From: an uncultured Lachnospiraceae bacterium
GTDB lineage: Bacteria; Bacillota; Clostridia; Lachnospirales; Lachnospiraceae
Direction of reading: 5' to 3'
Assembly: GCA_910588845.1 (NCBI GenBank)
Contig: CAJURU010000009.1
Span: 1-64,000, forward strand
Length of the DNA stretch: 64,000 nt
A model generated the notes under the pieces. It saw nothing but the letters and a program-made list of their open reading frames with translations. It made no database searches and was not told the DNA's origin. This document shows, one piece after another, positions 26,562 to 34,468 of the stretch (the first letter of the stretch is position 1; the number at the start of each line of letters is the position of its first letter). The translations under genes and the position numbers were made by a program.

Positions 26562-26590
26562 ATTTTAATATTATTTTTCCAATTTTGCAA
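26562..26590 (-). promoter_or_regulatory. gdhA promoter
   Basis: On the minus strand TTGCAA (26585-26590), a 17-bp spacer and TAAAAT (26562-26567). Confidence 0.65.
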
Positions 26591-26739
26591 GATTTTTCTT
26601 TATTTCTTTATAACTTTATTATGACAGCGCGATAAATTATTTCATCTGCATAGAACGCCTATTATCGTGATCTTCCCACGCCATTGCTAAATTCCTGTAA
26701 ATCACAGCAGATTGCTTTGCCAAATCTACCATCATGCAA

Positions 26740-26768
26740 TTGACAGACCATATCTCAACCGCTACAAT
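26740..26768 (+). promoter_or_regulatory. thiT promoter
   Basis: TTGACA (26740-26745), a 17-bp spacer and TACAAT (26763-26768). The leader is only about 40 nt, too short for a TPP riboswitch. Confidence 0.75.
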
Positions 26769-26815
26769 AAGACTGCAATTAAAACAAGAACATTTCTATA
26801 TGGAGGATTCCACGC

Positions 26816-27352
26816 ATGAATAACACTACGAAACGACTCGTTTTTTCAGCTGCTGCCATTGCCCTGGCTCAGACCGCTTCTATGATTAAAGTCATTGAAA
26901 TGCCAATGGGCGGCTCTGTCACGCTGCTCAGTATGCTGTTCATTGTCCTGATCGGTTACTGGTTCGGTCCCTCTGCCGGGTTAATTACAGGAGCCGCCTA
27001 CGGACTGCTGCAATTTATGATAGAACCCGTTTTTTATACCATCCCCCAAATGCTCACTGATTATCCGTTGGCATTTGGCGCTTTGGGTTTGTCGGGATTT
27101 TTCCATAAACAGAAACACGGCCTGATCATCGGTTATCTGGCAGGCGTATTAGGGCGGTACTTCTTCTCTTTCCTCTCCGGCGTTATCTTCTTTGCCTCCT
27201 ATGCGCCTGACAATATGCCCGCTGCGCTCTACTCACTGGTATATAACGGTTCCTATTTGGGAACAGAGGCCGCCATCACTTTCATACTGCTTGCCTTGCC
27301 GCCTGTCTCTAAAGCCCTGCAACAGGTAAAACGCATGGTCTCCGAAGAATAA
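26816..27352 (+). CDS. thiT: Thiamine transporter ThiT (ECF S-component)
   Basis: A 178-residue six-helix membrane protein. It aligns by eye with the ThiT (YuaJ) family: LLSMLFIVLIGYWFGPSAGL, DYPLAFGALGLSGFF and RYFFSFLSGVIFFASYAP, then AALYSLVYNG near the C-terminus. It would bind thiamine and dock with the shared EcfAAT energiser. GGAGG lies 9 nt before the ATG. No thi genes are adjacent, and the usual TPP riboswitch is missing. Confidence 0.85.
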   Translation: MNNTTKRLVFSAAAIALAQTASMIKVIEMPMGGSVTLLSMLFIVLIGYWFGPSAGLITGAAYGLLQFMIEPVFYTIPQMLTDYPLAFGALGLSGFFHKQKHGLIIGYLAGVLGRYFFSFLSGVIFFASYAPDNMPAALYSLVYNGSYLGTEAAITFILLALPPVSKALQQVKRMVSEE

Positions 27353-27448
27353 TGATAGATTGCGGAAACGTTTAAAACTACTTATAAATTTTCCTTTTTT
27401 GCATATAATCACTTATATTAAGTTTCCTAAATAAGAAAGGAAATGACT

Positions 27449-27967
27449 ATGCAAAAAAAGTTATTATGTTACACAATTGCAGGCATTGTTTTTACTTCCA
27501 TTTTAGGTACGCTCGCGCATTTCATCTACGAATGGTCCAACGAAAATTTTCTGGTCGGGCTTTTCACGCCAGTCAGCGAGTCCACCTGGGAACACATGAA
27601 ACTTTTGTTTTTTCCCATGCTCCTCTATGGCGTTTTCATCTGCGCGCGCCTGGCGCGGGAATATCCCTGCCTAACATACGCCTACCCCTTGGGCATACTG
27701 GTCGGTACTTTTGCTATCCCGGCGCTTTTTTACACTTATTCTGGAATCCTAGGCACAACTTACACGCCGATTGATATTTTGATTTTTTATATAAGCGTAG
27801 TTCTGGCTTTTTCTATCGTATATGTTGGAACTTTGCGCTGCCAGCAGAAAGGCTCTTTTGTGCAAAAAAGCCCGTTCTTTTTTTGGCTTCTCGTCTTTGT
27901 TCTGGCAATCAGTTTTATGATCTTCACCATTCACCCTCCTTCTTTGGGAATCTTTCAAGTCGGGTAA
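27449..27967 (+). CDS. DUF6512-like membrane protein
   Basis: A 172-residue integral membrane protein with about five hydrophobic helices. The N-terminal LGTLAHFIYEWSNEN and PVSESTWEHMKLLFFPM segments match a clostridial family of unknown function that I associate with DUF6512. AAAGG lies 8 nt before the ATG at 27449, which is preferred over 27443. It is followed by a terminator and stands alone. No function is assigned. Confidence 0.75.
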   Translation: MQKKLLCYTIAGIVFTSILGTLAHFIYEWSNENFLVGLFTPVSESTWEHMKLLFFPMLLYGVFICARLAREYPCLTYAYPLGILVGTFAIPALFYTYSGILGTTYTPIDILIFYISVVLAFSIVYVGTLRCQQKGSFVQKSPFFFWLLVFVLAISFMIFTIHPPSLGIFQVG

Positions 27968-27968
27968 T

Positions 27969-28006
27969 ACAAAACGGCATAGCACAAGCTACGCCGTTTT
28001 TATTTA
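27969..28006. terminator. Bidirectional terminator
   Basis: AAAACGGC-A-TAGC pairs with GCTA-C-GCCGTTTT around a four-base loop, and TTTTTATTT follows on the plus strand. It ends the DUF6512-like gene and, from the other side, the chemotaxis gene. Confidence 0.8.
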
Positions 28007-29467
28007 TTAATCTTTGAGTACTCCGCCAAGGCGCTCAATACCACCCTGAACCTTCTCCAATGATTTGAGGATATTCTCTACGCCTGATACCTGTTCCCCG
28101 GTTGACACGCTGATCTCAGTCGTGGTCTCCGCAGACTTCTCAGATATCGTCTCCAGCCTGTTCATAGATTCCAGCAATGATTCCTTGATATCCACGATAT
28201 TGGACAGCTCATGACGTAAAACTTCGATAACTGACAGCACCTCCTCAGAAGAATCTATCATCGTCTCAAAAATCTTCACCGTATCGTTTAACTGGTCATA
28301 AGATTCTTTGACTGTCATGCCGTTTCTGTCCATAATTTTATTGGTCGCTTCAACAGTTTCAATGATATCTTTTAAGATTGTGTCAATTTCCTTTGTCGCC
28401 TGTGAAGACTCCATAGACAACGAATTAATCTCATTCGCAACTACGGCGAATCCTTTCCCCGCTTCTCCAGCCCTCGCCGCCTCAATTGCCGCGTTCAACG
28501 CAAGCAGGTTCGTCTGCTGTGCAATCTGATCAATGCTGTCTACAATTCCCGCAATCAAGCTCGATTTCTGGGTCAGCGTGGCGACGCCCTCAGCGGCCTC
28601 TTTCGTAGCCTGGATATTATCGTCAAATTTCTTGGAAAGCTGTGAGATAGAAGCAATTCCCTCATCATTCTTCTCTTTCAGCTGTCTCATGTTCATCATT
28701 GTAACGTCGACTTGTTCTTCCGAGGCTTGGATTTTCTCATTCAGCGTGTTGAAAATCTCAATGCTCCCGCCCACTTCTTCAATCTGTCTTTCCGCGCTGG
28801 CAGAAATCTCTTCCGTAGAATTTGCAATCTCCTGCGTGCTTTGCCCAAATCCGCTCAGTGAAGAATGGATGCTGTCTGTCGACTCCTGGATTCCCATAAA
28901 CGCCTGACGCACATTGCCGAGAATTTCTTCGGCCTCAGACTCCTTCGTCTCCACCGTGTCAAACAATGCGCGCGCCCTTGTGACAATCATCACTGCCGCC
29001 AAGACTGCCAGCGCATATACCATCAAAATAAAAATCCAAATAGACAATGTATACATGCATAGATACGCATCAGGAAACAGTATCAATCCGGCTGCATTGG
29101 AAACGATAAGAACTACAGAGTACACGGCTATTGTAGACAGATCGTAATAAGAGACTGCCAGAAACAGAATCAGGAAATACGCTTCCGCCATCGCGCCAAA
29201 GGCTCTGGGCGTACCGCAAATAATCGTCACCGTTCCTAACACCGGCAGAATAGAAACATATAAATATTTGGCATATTTGCCAAGCTTTTTCTCCAACAAT
29301 TTTACCAGAATCCCCAATAATACCATTGTTACAGCGATGCTGTCCTTTACTGCCCCTCCGTTAAACAAAAGCACATACAAAAAAGCAACGAGCGGGACTA
29401 CAGCATAAAACAAAAACATCACAAAATTCGTTCGCTTTTCCTCATTTTTTAAGATGTCAAGTTGCAT
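28007..29467 (-). CDS. Methyl-accepting chemotaxis protein with a multi-helix membrane N-terminus
   Basis: A 486-residue transducer. The first 180 residues are five or six transmembrane helices with no large extracellular domain. There is no HAMP domain that I can recognise. The cytoplasmic signalling domain includes the hairpin tip [20 protein letters not shown] and [19 protein letters not shown]. It would sense through its membrane part and signal to CheA/CheW, which are not in the window. GGAGG precedes the ATG, and a promoter lies at 29524-29552. Confidence 0.9.
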   Translation of the reverse strand: MQLDILKNEEKRTNFVMFLFYAVVPLVAFLYVLLFNGGAVKDSIAVTMVLLGILVKLLEKKLGKYAKYLYVSILPVLGTVTIICGTPRAFGAMAEAYFLILFLAVSYYDLSTIAVYSVVLIVSNAAGLILFPDAYLCMYTLSIWIFILMVYALAVLAAVMIVTRARALFDTVETKESEAEEILGNVRQAFMGIQESTDSIHSSLSGFGQSTQEIANSTEEISASAERQIEEVGGSIEIFNTLNEKIQASEEQVDVTMMNMRQLKEKNDEGIASISQLSKKFDDNIQATKEAAEGVATLTQKSSLIAGIVDSIDQIAQQTNLLALNAAIEAARAGEAGKGFAVVANEINSLSMESSQATKEIDTILKDIIETVEATNKIMDRNGMTVKESYDQLNDTVKIFETMIDSSEEVLSVIEVLRHELSNIVDIKESLLESMNRLETISEKSAETTTEISVSTGEQVSGVENILKSLEKVQGGIERLGGVLKD

Positions 29468-29523
29468 AACTCACTCCTCCAAACCTCATCAAATATTTAT
29501 GAAAAACGAAATATCACGGGTAA

Positions 29524-29552
29524 ATTTTATCATATTCTATTTGGGTTTACAA
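29524..29552 (-). promoter_or_regulatory. Promoter of the chemotaxis gene
   Basis: On the minus strand TTGTAA (29547-29552), a 17-bp spacer and TAAAAT (29524-29529). No sigma-28 motif was seen. Confidence 0.6.
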
Positions 29553-29650
29553 GAGTCGACATTATATTTGCAGGCTGAACTATTACGGTTACAGAACGCT
29601 TGAGCTGATTTGGGCATATGCTAAAGAGAGAAAAGGAAAAGGATTTATTT

Positions 29651-30136
29651 ATGAATTACGAAAATCTAATACCTGTGACAGGTATCATCCGCAATATTGC
29701 CCAGACGCCCGGTAACTGCTGCAACCAGATGGTTACCGTCAACACGCCGAACGGCATCAACAACTTTATGCTTTCACCCACTACCGCCGTTATCGGAAAT
29801 ACGCAGCTGCGCACCGGTATGCCGGTAACCGTCTTTTATGACGGCAGCCGCCCGGTGCCGCTGATTTTTCCACCGCAGTTTCAGGCAGAAATTATCGCAC
29901 CCATGCGAAACGACGAAACTGTAACGCTGAATTTCTTCCAGAGGAACCTTACCGCAGCCGATAACTCGCTGCGCCTGAATATTGCCCGCAACACGGAAAT
30001 CCTCACATTAAATGGGCAGCGTTTCTCCTGTCCTCCGGGCGGAAATTTCCTGCTGGTTTACTATTCCGTTACCACCAGGAGCATTCCGCCGCAGACCACG
30101 CCAAGGAGAATTATTGTTCTTTGTAACCAGAATTAA
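29651..30136 (+). CDS. Conserved hypothetical protein
   Basis: A 161-residue soluble protein without a signal peptide or membrane segment; I do not recognise a named family. The composition suggests beta structure: VTGIIRNIAQTPGNCCNQMV, GINNFMLSPTTAVIGN, then GMPVTVFYDGSRPVPLIFPP, and near the end PPGGNFLLVYYSVTTRSIPP. The Cys-Cys pair and the FPPQFQAEII stretch look like conserved landmarks. AAAGG lies 8 nt before the ATG at 29651. It is followed by a PNPOx-fold gene on the same strand with its own promoter. Confidence 0.75.
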   Translation: MNYENLIPVTGIIRNIAQTPGNCCNQMVTVNTPNGINNFMLSPTTAVIGNTQLRTGMPVTVFYDGSRPVPLIFPPQFQAEIIAPMRNDETVTLNFFQRNLTAADNSLRLNIARNTEILTLNGQRFSCPPGGNFLLVYYSVTTRSIPPQTTPRRIIVLCNQN

Positions 30137-30145
30137 CAATCTCTC

Positions 30146-30174
30146 TTGCAGAGTGCACCGGCAGGCAGTATAAT
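30146..30174 (+). promoter_or_regulatory. Promoter of the PNPOx-fold gene
   Basis: TTGCAG (30146-30151), a 17-bp spacer and TATAAT (30169-30174). Confidence 0.6.
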
Positions 30175-30326
30175 ATTACCAGTATCGGTTCCGGGAGGAA
30201 TGCGGCAATACCTATGATATTTCCGTATCGCCGGTGTCTCGGTTCAAGCATAAAATTATCCCGGAGGAACACGCGGCGGCCGATACATCCTTTAACCACA
30301 TCATTTTGAGAAAGAAAGAGAAAATC
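30174..30326 (+). pseudogene. Possible coding remnant upstream of the PNPOx gene
   Basis: The frame of the downstream gene stays open from the TAA at 30171 and reads as a protein-like, charged sequence, including QYRFREECGNTYDISVSP and VSRFKHKIIPEEHAAADT. It has no ATG and only a GTG at 30234 without a ribosome site. It could be a leftover C-terminal fragment of a lost gene or an unrecognised N-terminal extension. I cannot name its family. Confidence 0.35.
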
Positions 30327-30812
30327 ATGAGAAAACGCGAAAGAGAAATCACAGATATAAGCGAAATACGCTCCATCTTAGATAGTTGTAAAATTCTACA
30401 TCTTGGCCTGAGCGATCATGGGCAGCCCTATGTCGTACCCCTGAATTTCGGCTATGTGCTGGAAGACGACGCACTCGTTTTCTATCTGCACGGGGCTGCT
30501 GAAGGCTATAAATATGATGTCATCCGCCAAAACCCCAGAGTATCCTTTGCCATGGAATGCGACGCTCTACCCTTCGAGGGCAAAGCAGCCTGCCAATACG
30601 GCATGTCTTACCGCAGCATCATGGGTATGGGAAAAGCTGAGATTGTCACAGACACGGACGAGAAACAGTATGGCATGTCTGTTCTCATGAAGAGCCAAAC
30701 AGGGAAGGATTTTACCTTCAACGAAAAACTGGTATCCATTGTTCAAGTAATTAAGATTATCGTAGACAGCTATTCCGCCAAGAAACGCCCGCTGCCCGGG
30801 GCTTCTTTATAA
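30327..30812 (+). CDS. PNPOx-fold flavin-binding protein (pyridoxamine oxidase-related, NimA-like)
   Basis: A 161-residue split-barrel protein. ILHLGLSDHGQPYVVPLNFG is the N-terminal strand pair of the family; LVFYLHGAAEGYKYDVIRQN and RVSFAMECD follow, typical of small FMN-binding proteins annotated as pyridoxamine 5'-phosphate oxidase-related or 5-nitroimidazole reductase-like. The physiological substrate is unknown. The ATG at 30327 has only a weak AAAGAG site, so the true start could be upstream in the open segment described separately. Confidence 0.8.
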   Translation: MRKREREITDISEIRSILDSCKILHLGLSDHGQPYVVPLNFGYVLEDDALVFYLHGAAEGYKYDVIRQNPRVSFAMECDALPFEGKAACQYGMSYRSIMGMGKAEIVTDTDEKQYGMSVLMKSQTGKDFTFNEKLVSIVQVIKIIVDSYSAKKRPLPGASL

Positions 30813-30823
30813 GAAGCCCCTTT
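30798..30823 (+). terminator. Terminator overlapping the PNPOx stop codon
   Basis: GGGGCTTCTT and AAGAAGCCCC form a 10-bp stem around the TAA stop, followed by TTT. Confidence 0.65.
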
Positions 30824-30847
30824 CCAGCCATAATTATTACTAATCTC

Positions 30848-31792
30848 CTATTCTAAAATCAACTTCACACAGCCATACATCCCGGCGTCATTCCCCAAAG
30901 ACGCCAATGCAAAACGGATGGAATCACAGGAAGAAAACGCTGCTTTGCGGTAATACTTTTCTACAGCGTCCAACAACGGCTTGCCAGCTTTCGATACGCC
31001 GCCGCCAATGACGAATACTTCCGGGTCCAGCACACAGGCAAGGTTACTCAAGGCATTCCCTAAAATACTGGCAAATTCTTCAACAATCGCCTCCGCCGTC
31101 TCATCATCTCCATCTTTATAGACGTCAAAGACCGCTTTCGCTGATATTTCACCAATCTCCTCCAACAAGGAACTTTCATGCTCTTTGGCAAGATGCTCTC
31201 TGGCAATGCGTGCAATCCCTGTTGCAGAAGCATACTGTTCTAAACATCCCTTTCTGCCGCAGTTGCAGGCAACCGTCTCGTGAGGATTCACTGTGATATG
31301 CCCGATCTCACCACCTGCGCCATTGCTGCCCGGCACAATCTCACCGTCAATAATGATTCCGCAGCCTACGCCGGTGCCTAAAGTCACCATCACTAAATTC
31401 TTGCAGCCTCGTCCACCGCCCTGCCACATCTCTCCAAGTGCAGCCGCATTGGCGTCATTCGCCGCCTTTACCTTAATGCCGCCCATCAATGTTTCCATCT
31501 CCTTAGCGACATTCATATTCTTCCATCCGAGATTAACGCATACGGGAACAACGCCGTCCCGGCGCACCGGACCGGGAAGTCCGATTCCGATTCCCTCAAT
31601 GTCTTCCTGGGGAATAATCTGCTCTTTCATTTTCTCGTCCAAAGATTTCGCAATATCAGTCAAGATATTCTTGCCGCCTTCTTGCGTATCCGTGGGAATT
31701 TCCCATTTTTCCAGAAGCACCCCCGTGGTCTCAAACAATCCTAACTTACAGGTTGTCCCGCCGATATCAACGCCAAATCCATATTTTTTCAT
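30848..31792 (-). CDS. glcK: ROK-family glucokinase
   Basis: The 314-residue kinase phosphorylates glucose to glucose-6-phosphate. The phosphate loop GVDIGGTTCKLG lies at the N-terminus; VKAANDANAAALGE holds the catalytic Asp, TLGTGVGCGIIIDGEIV the second phosphate loop, and CNCGRKGCLEQYAS is the zinc-binding CXCGXXGCXE signature. AAGGAG precedes the ATG. It is convergent with the PNPOx gene, and no sugar transporter is adjacent. Confidence 0.94.
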   Translation of the reverse strand: MKKYGFGVDIGGTTCKLGLFETTGVLLEKWEIPTDTQEGGKNILTDIAKSLDEKMKEQIIPQEDIEGIGIGLPGPVRRDGVVPVCVNLGWKNMNVAKEMETLMGGIKVKAANDANAAALGEMWQGGGRGCKNLVMVTLGTGVGCGIIIDGEIVPGSNGAGGEIGHITVNPHETVACNCGRKGCLEQYASATGIARIAREHLAKEHESSLLEEIGEISAKAVFDVYKDGDDETAEAIVEEFASILGNALSNLACVLDPEVFVIGGGVSKAGKPLLDAVEKYYRKAAFSSCDSIRFALASLGNDAGMYGCVKLILE

Positions 31793-31912
31793 ACGCCTGC
31801 CACTCCTTCTATTTCATATTTCTTTGATCTCTTTTGCTATTTACTTGATGGTATCATATTTTAATCTCATTCACAAGTCCAATACCTTTATAAAATATTA
31901 AGTTTTCCCACC

Positions 31913-31942
31913 TTGCAAGACTATTTGCCCAAATGATAAAAT
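31913..31942 (+). promoter_or_regulatory. Promoter of the first two-component operon
   Basis: TTGCAA (31913-31918), an 18-bp spacer and TAAAAT (31937-31942), about 30 nt before the response regulator start. Confidence 0.6.
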
Positions 31943-31973
31943 AGAAGCAAAATCATCAATGGAGGAGCACCTT

Positions 31974-32651
31974 ATGGCACATATCCTGCTGGTCGAAGAC
32001 GACAAAAGCATTGTTACTAACCTAACAGAATTCCTACAGAAAGAAGGCTTTTTTATCACAGCGGTCGATGGGCAGGGCAAAGCCCTTGCATTGCTGGAGG
32101 AATCCGCACCGGAATTTGATTTAATTCTATTAGACGTCTCTCTCGCTGAAGGAAATGGATTCTCCGTCTGCCGCGCCGCCAAATCTACCACCAATCTGCC
32201 CGTCATCTTCCTCACGGCATCCGGGGATGAATTCAGTGTTGTGACTGGCCTGGATTTGGGCGCGGACGATTATATTTCCAAACCTTTCCGCCCAAGGGAA
32301 CTTGTCTCACGCATCCATAATATTCTGCGCCGTTACGGCAAAACTAATACGATCATGGAATACAAAAACCTCAGCGTCGACGTCGTAAAGGCGACCGTCC
32401 GCAAAGATGGACAGGAAATCATGCTGTCTGCCCTGGAATACCGCCTGCTGCTATATTTTATCAGCAACCAGGGCATTGTCCTATCCCGCGCAAGGCTGTT
32501 GGAAGCTCTCTGGGACATCGCTGGAGAATTCGTCAACGATAATACCCTGACTGTCTACATCAAACGTCTTCGTGAGAAAATCGAAGAGGATCCGCAGAAT
32601 CCTCTGCTGATAAAAACCGTCCGTGGACTTGGTTACAAAATGGGGGACTGA
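31974..32651 (+). CDS. OmpR-family response regulator
   Basis: A 225-residue regulator. The receiver domain (1-115) has the acidic pair in LLVEDDKS, the phosphoacceptor Asp54 in ILLDVSLAEGNGFSV, and Lys in ISKPFRPRELV. The C-terminal winged helix ends with the kinase-linked VRGLGYKMGD. GGAGG lies 8 nt before the ATG at 31974. It is followed 3 nt later by its histidine kinase and then an ABC exporter, an arrangement typical of peptide-antibiotic sensing modules. Its likely target is the GTCAC box array at 33703-33740. Confidence 0.93.
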   Translation: MAHILLVEDDKSIVTNLTEFLQKEGFFITAVDGQGKALALLEESAPEFDLILLDVSLAEGNGFSVCRAAKSTTNLPVIFLTASGDEFSVVTGLDLGADDYISKPFRPRELVSRIHNILRRYGKTNTIMEYKNLSVDVVKATVRKDGQEIMLSALEYRLLLYFISNQGIVLSRARLLEALWDIAGEFVNDNTLTVYIKRLREKIEEDPQNPLLIKTVRGLGYKMGD

Positions 32652-32654
32652 TTT

Positions 32655-33683
32655 ATGAATCTGACACGCAATCCTGAAATTCAAAAAAGCCTGCTCGTCC
32701 ATCTTGCCCTCGCCATACTGGCAGTAACAGCAGGCTGGTTACACGACAAATATACCGCTCTGTGCCTGTTGGTCTTTTCTGTTTGTTATATTCTTGCACA
32801 TTATATTTTCACAGTGAGCCGATATCGGAAATTAAAACAACTGAGCCTTGAGCTGGATGCCATGCTCCACAGCAATACGCCGATAGACTTCCAGAGATAC
32901 CGCGAGGGGGAATTGTCTATTTTAGAGAGCGAACTGTCTAAAATGACGCTGCGCTTGAACGAACAGGCGACAGCGCTCGCCAATGACAAACAATTTCTTG
33001 CCGACTCCATGGCGGACATCTCCCACCAAATCCGCTCTCCATTGACCTCCTCCAACTTAATACTGACGCTCCTGATGGAACAGGAATTGTCCGCAGACCG
33101 GCGCAGGCAGCTATTGCGGGAGCTGACGCAGTTATTATCACGCATCGACTGGCTGGTGGAATCTCTGCTGAAAATATCGAAACTGGACGCCGGAACAATT
33201 ATTTTTAAACGCCTGCCCATCTCTGTCCCGGAATTAATAAAACAGGCGTCAGAACCGCTGTTAATTCCTATGGAACTGCGGGAGCAGACCTTGGAAATTA
33301 TCCCTCCGCAGTTACAGGATCAGCTTACAGACGTCCCGCAATTTTTCGGAGATTTCACCTGGTCCACAGAAGCAATCTTAAATATTTTAAAGAATTGTAT
33401 GGAGCATACGCCCGCCAGAGGCAACATCCAAGTATCTTTTTCACAAAATGCAATTTATACGCAAATTGTAATTGAAGACAACGGCGCTGGATTTGACAAG
33501 GAAGATCTGCCCCACCTCTTCGAGCGTTTTTATAAAGGCAAAAATGCCTCCGCGCATAGCGTAGGTATCGGGCTCGCCCTCTCGAGAATGATTGTCACGC
33601 AGCAGAACGGCACCCTGAAGGCGGAAAACCGCCCGGAGGGCGGCGCACGATTTGTGATCAAATTTTATACGAATAATCATTGA
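32655..33683 (+). CDS. Intramembrane-sensing-type histidine kinase
   Basis: A 342-residue kinase. Two transmembrane helices (about 13-28 and 34-53) are joined by a very short loop, so there is no extracellular sensor domain. The HisKA domain has His124 in ADISHQIRSPLTSS. The ATPase domain has the N box (ILNILKNCMEHTP), VIEDNGAGFDKEDLPHLFER and SVGIGLALSRMIV. Kinases of this shape, like BceS, usually take their signal from the partner ABC exporter, which is encoded next. Confidence 0.92.
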   Translation: MNLTRNPEIQKSLLVHLALAILAVTAGWLHDKYTALCLLVFSVCYILAHYIFTVSRYRKLKQLSLELDAMLHSNTPIDFQRYREGELSILESELSKMTLRLNEQATALANDKQFLADSMADISHQIRSPLTSSNLILTLLMEQELSADRRRQLLRELTQLLSRIDWLVESLLKISKLDAGTIIFKRLPISVPELIKQASEPLLIPMELREQTLEIIPPQLQDQLTDVPQFFGDFTWSTEAILNILKNCMEHTPARGNIQVSFSQNAIYTQIVIEDNGAGFDKEDLPHLFERFYKGKNASAHSVGIGLALSRMIVTQQNGTLKAENRPEGGARFVIKFYTNNH

Positions 33684-33702
33684 TGAAAGATTCCCGGCAG
33701 CG

Positions 33703-33756
33703 TGACAAAACTGTCACTTTCCAGTCACCGGAGCGTCACCATGGCTGGTTATACTT
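33703..33756 (+). promoter_or_regulatory. Response regulator box array and promoter of the ABC exporter
   Basis: GTGAC (33703), GTCAC (33714), GTCAC (33725) and GTCAC (33736) are spaced exactly 11 bp apart. The last box ends 10 bp before a TATACT -10 (33751-33756). No -35 hexamer fits, as expected for a promoter activated by an OmpR-family regulator. Confidence 0.75.
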
Positions 33757-33784
33757 TAAGTATCATAAAAAAGGAGTTATCGTT

Positions 33785-34468
33785 ATGGAAATTTTAAAAG
33801 CAGAACATTTGACAAAAATTTATGGTACTGGAGAAAACCAGGTCAAAGCATTGGACGACGTTTCCTTCTCCGTGGAGAAAGGAGAATTTCTTGCTATTAT
33901 CGGACCGTCCGGCTCTGGTAAATCTACGCTCCTGCATGTGTTGGGCGGCGTAGACACCCCGACTTCCGGCAAAGTCTATATGGAGGGTACGGACGTCTAT
34001 GCGCAAAATGAAAGCCAGCTTGCCATTTTCCGCAGGCGGCAGGTAGGGCTCATCTACCAATTCTACAACTTGATTCCCGTCTTAAATGTAACGGAAAATA
34101 TGACGCTGCCGGTGCTCATGGACGGAAGGCCCGTCAACGAGGAACGTCTGCATGAGTTGATTGACATACTCTCTCTCAAGGGACGGGAAGGACATTTACC
34201 CAACCAGCTCTCCGGCGGCCAGCAGCAGCGCGTCTCCATCGGCAGGGCATTGATGAACGCCCCCGCCGTCGTGCTCGCCGACGAGCCCACCGGAAACCTT
34301 GACTCTAAAAACAGCCAGGAAATTGTGGAGCTTCTCAAGTATTCCAATGAAAAATATAAACAGACCCTGATCGTCATCACGCACGATGAAAACATTGCCT
34401 TGCAGGCAAATCGCATTCTCGCCCTCGAAGATGGCAAAATTGTTAGAGATGAGGTGATCCGTTCATGA
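33785..34468 (+). CDS. ABC exporter ATP-binding protein (MacB/LolD/BceA type)
   Basis: A 227-residue ATPase. Walker A GPSGSGKST, the Q loop LIYQFYNLIPVLNVTEN, the signature NQLSGGQQQRVSIGRAL, Walker B VVLADEPTGNLD and the H-loop VITHDENIA are all intact. AAGGAG lies 8 nt before the ATG at 33785. It overlaps the permease gene by 4 bases (ATGA). This is the only complete ABC transporter ATPase gene in the window. Confidence 0.95.
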   Translation: MEILKAEHLTKIYGTGENQVKALDDVSFSVEKGEFLAIIGPSGSGKSTLLHVLGGVDTPTSGKVYMEGTDVYAQNESQLAIFRRRQVGLIYQFYNLIPVLNVTENMTLPVLMDGRPVNEERLHELIDILSLKGREGHLPNQLSGGQQQRVSIGRALMNAPAVVLADEPTGNLDSKNSQEIVELLKYSNEKYKQTLIVITHDENIALQANRILALEDGKIVRDEVIRS

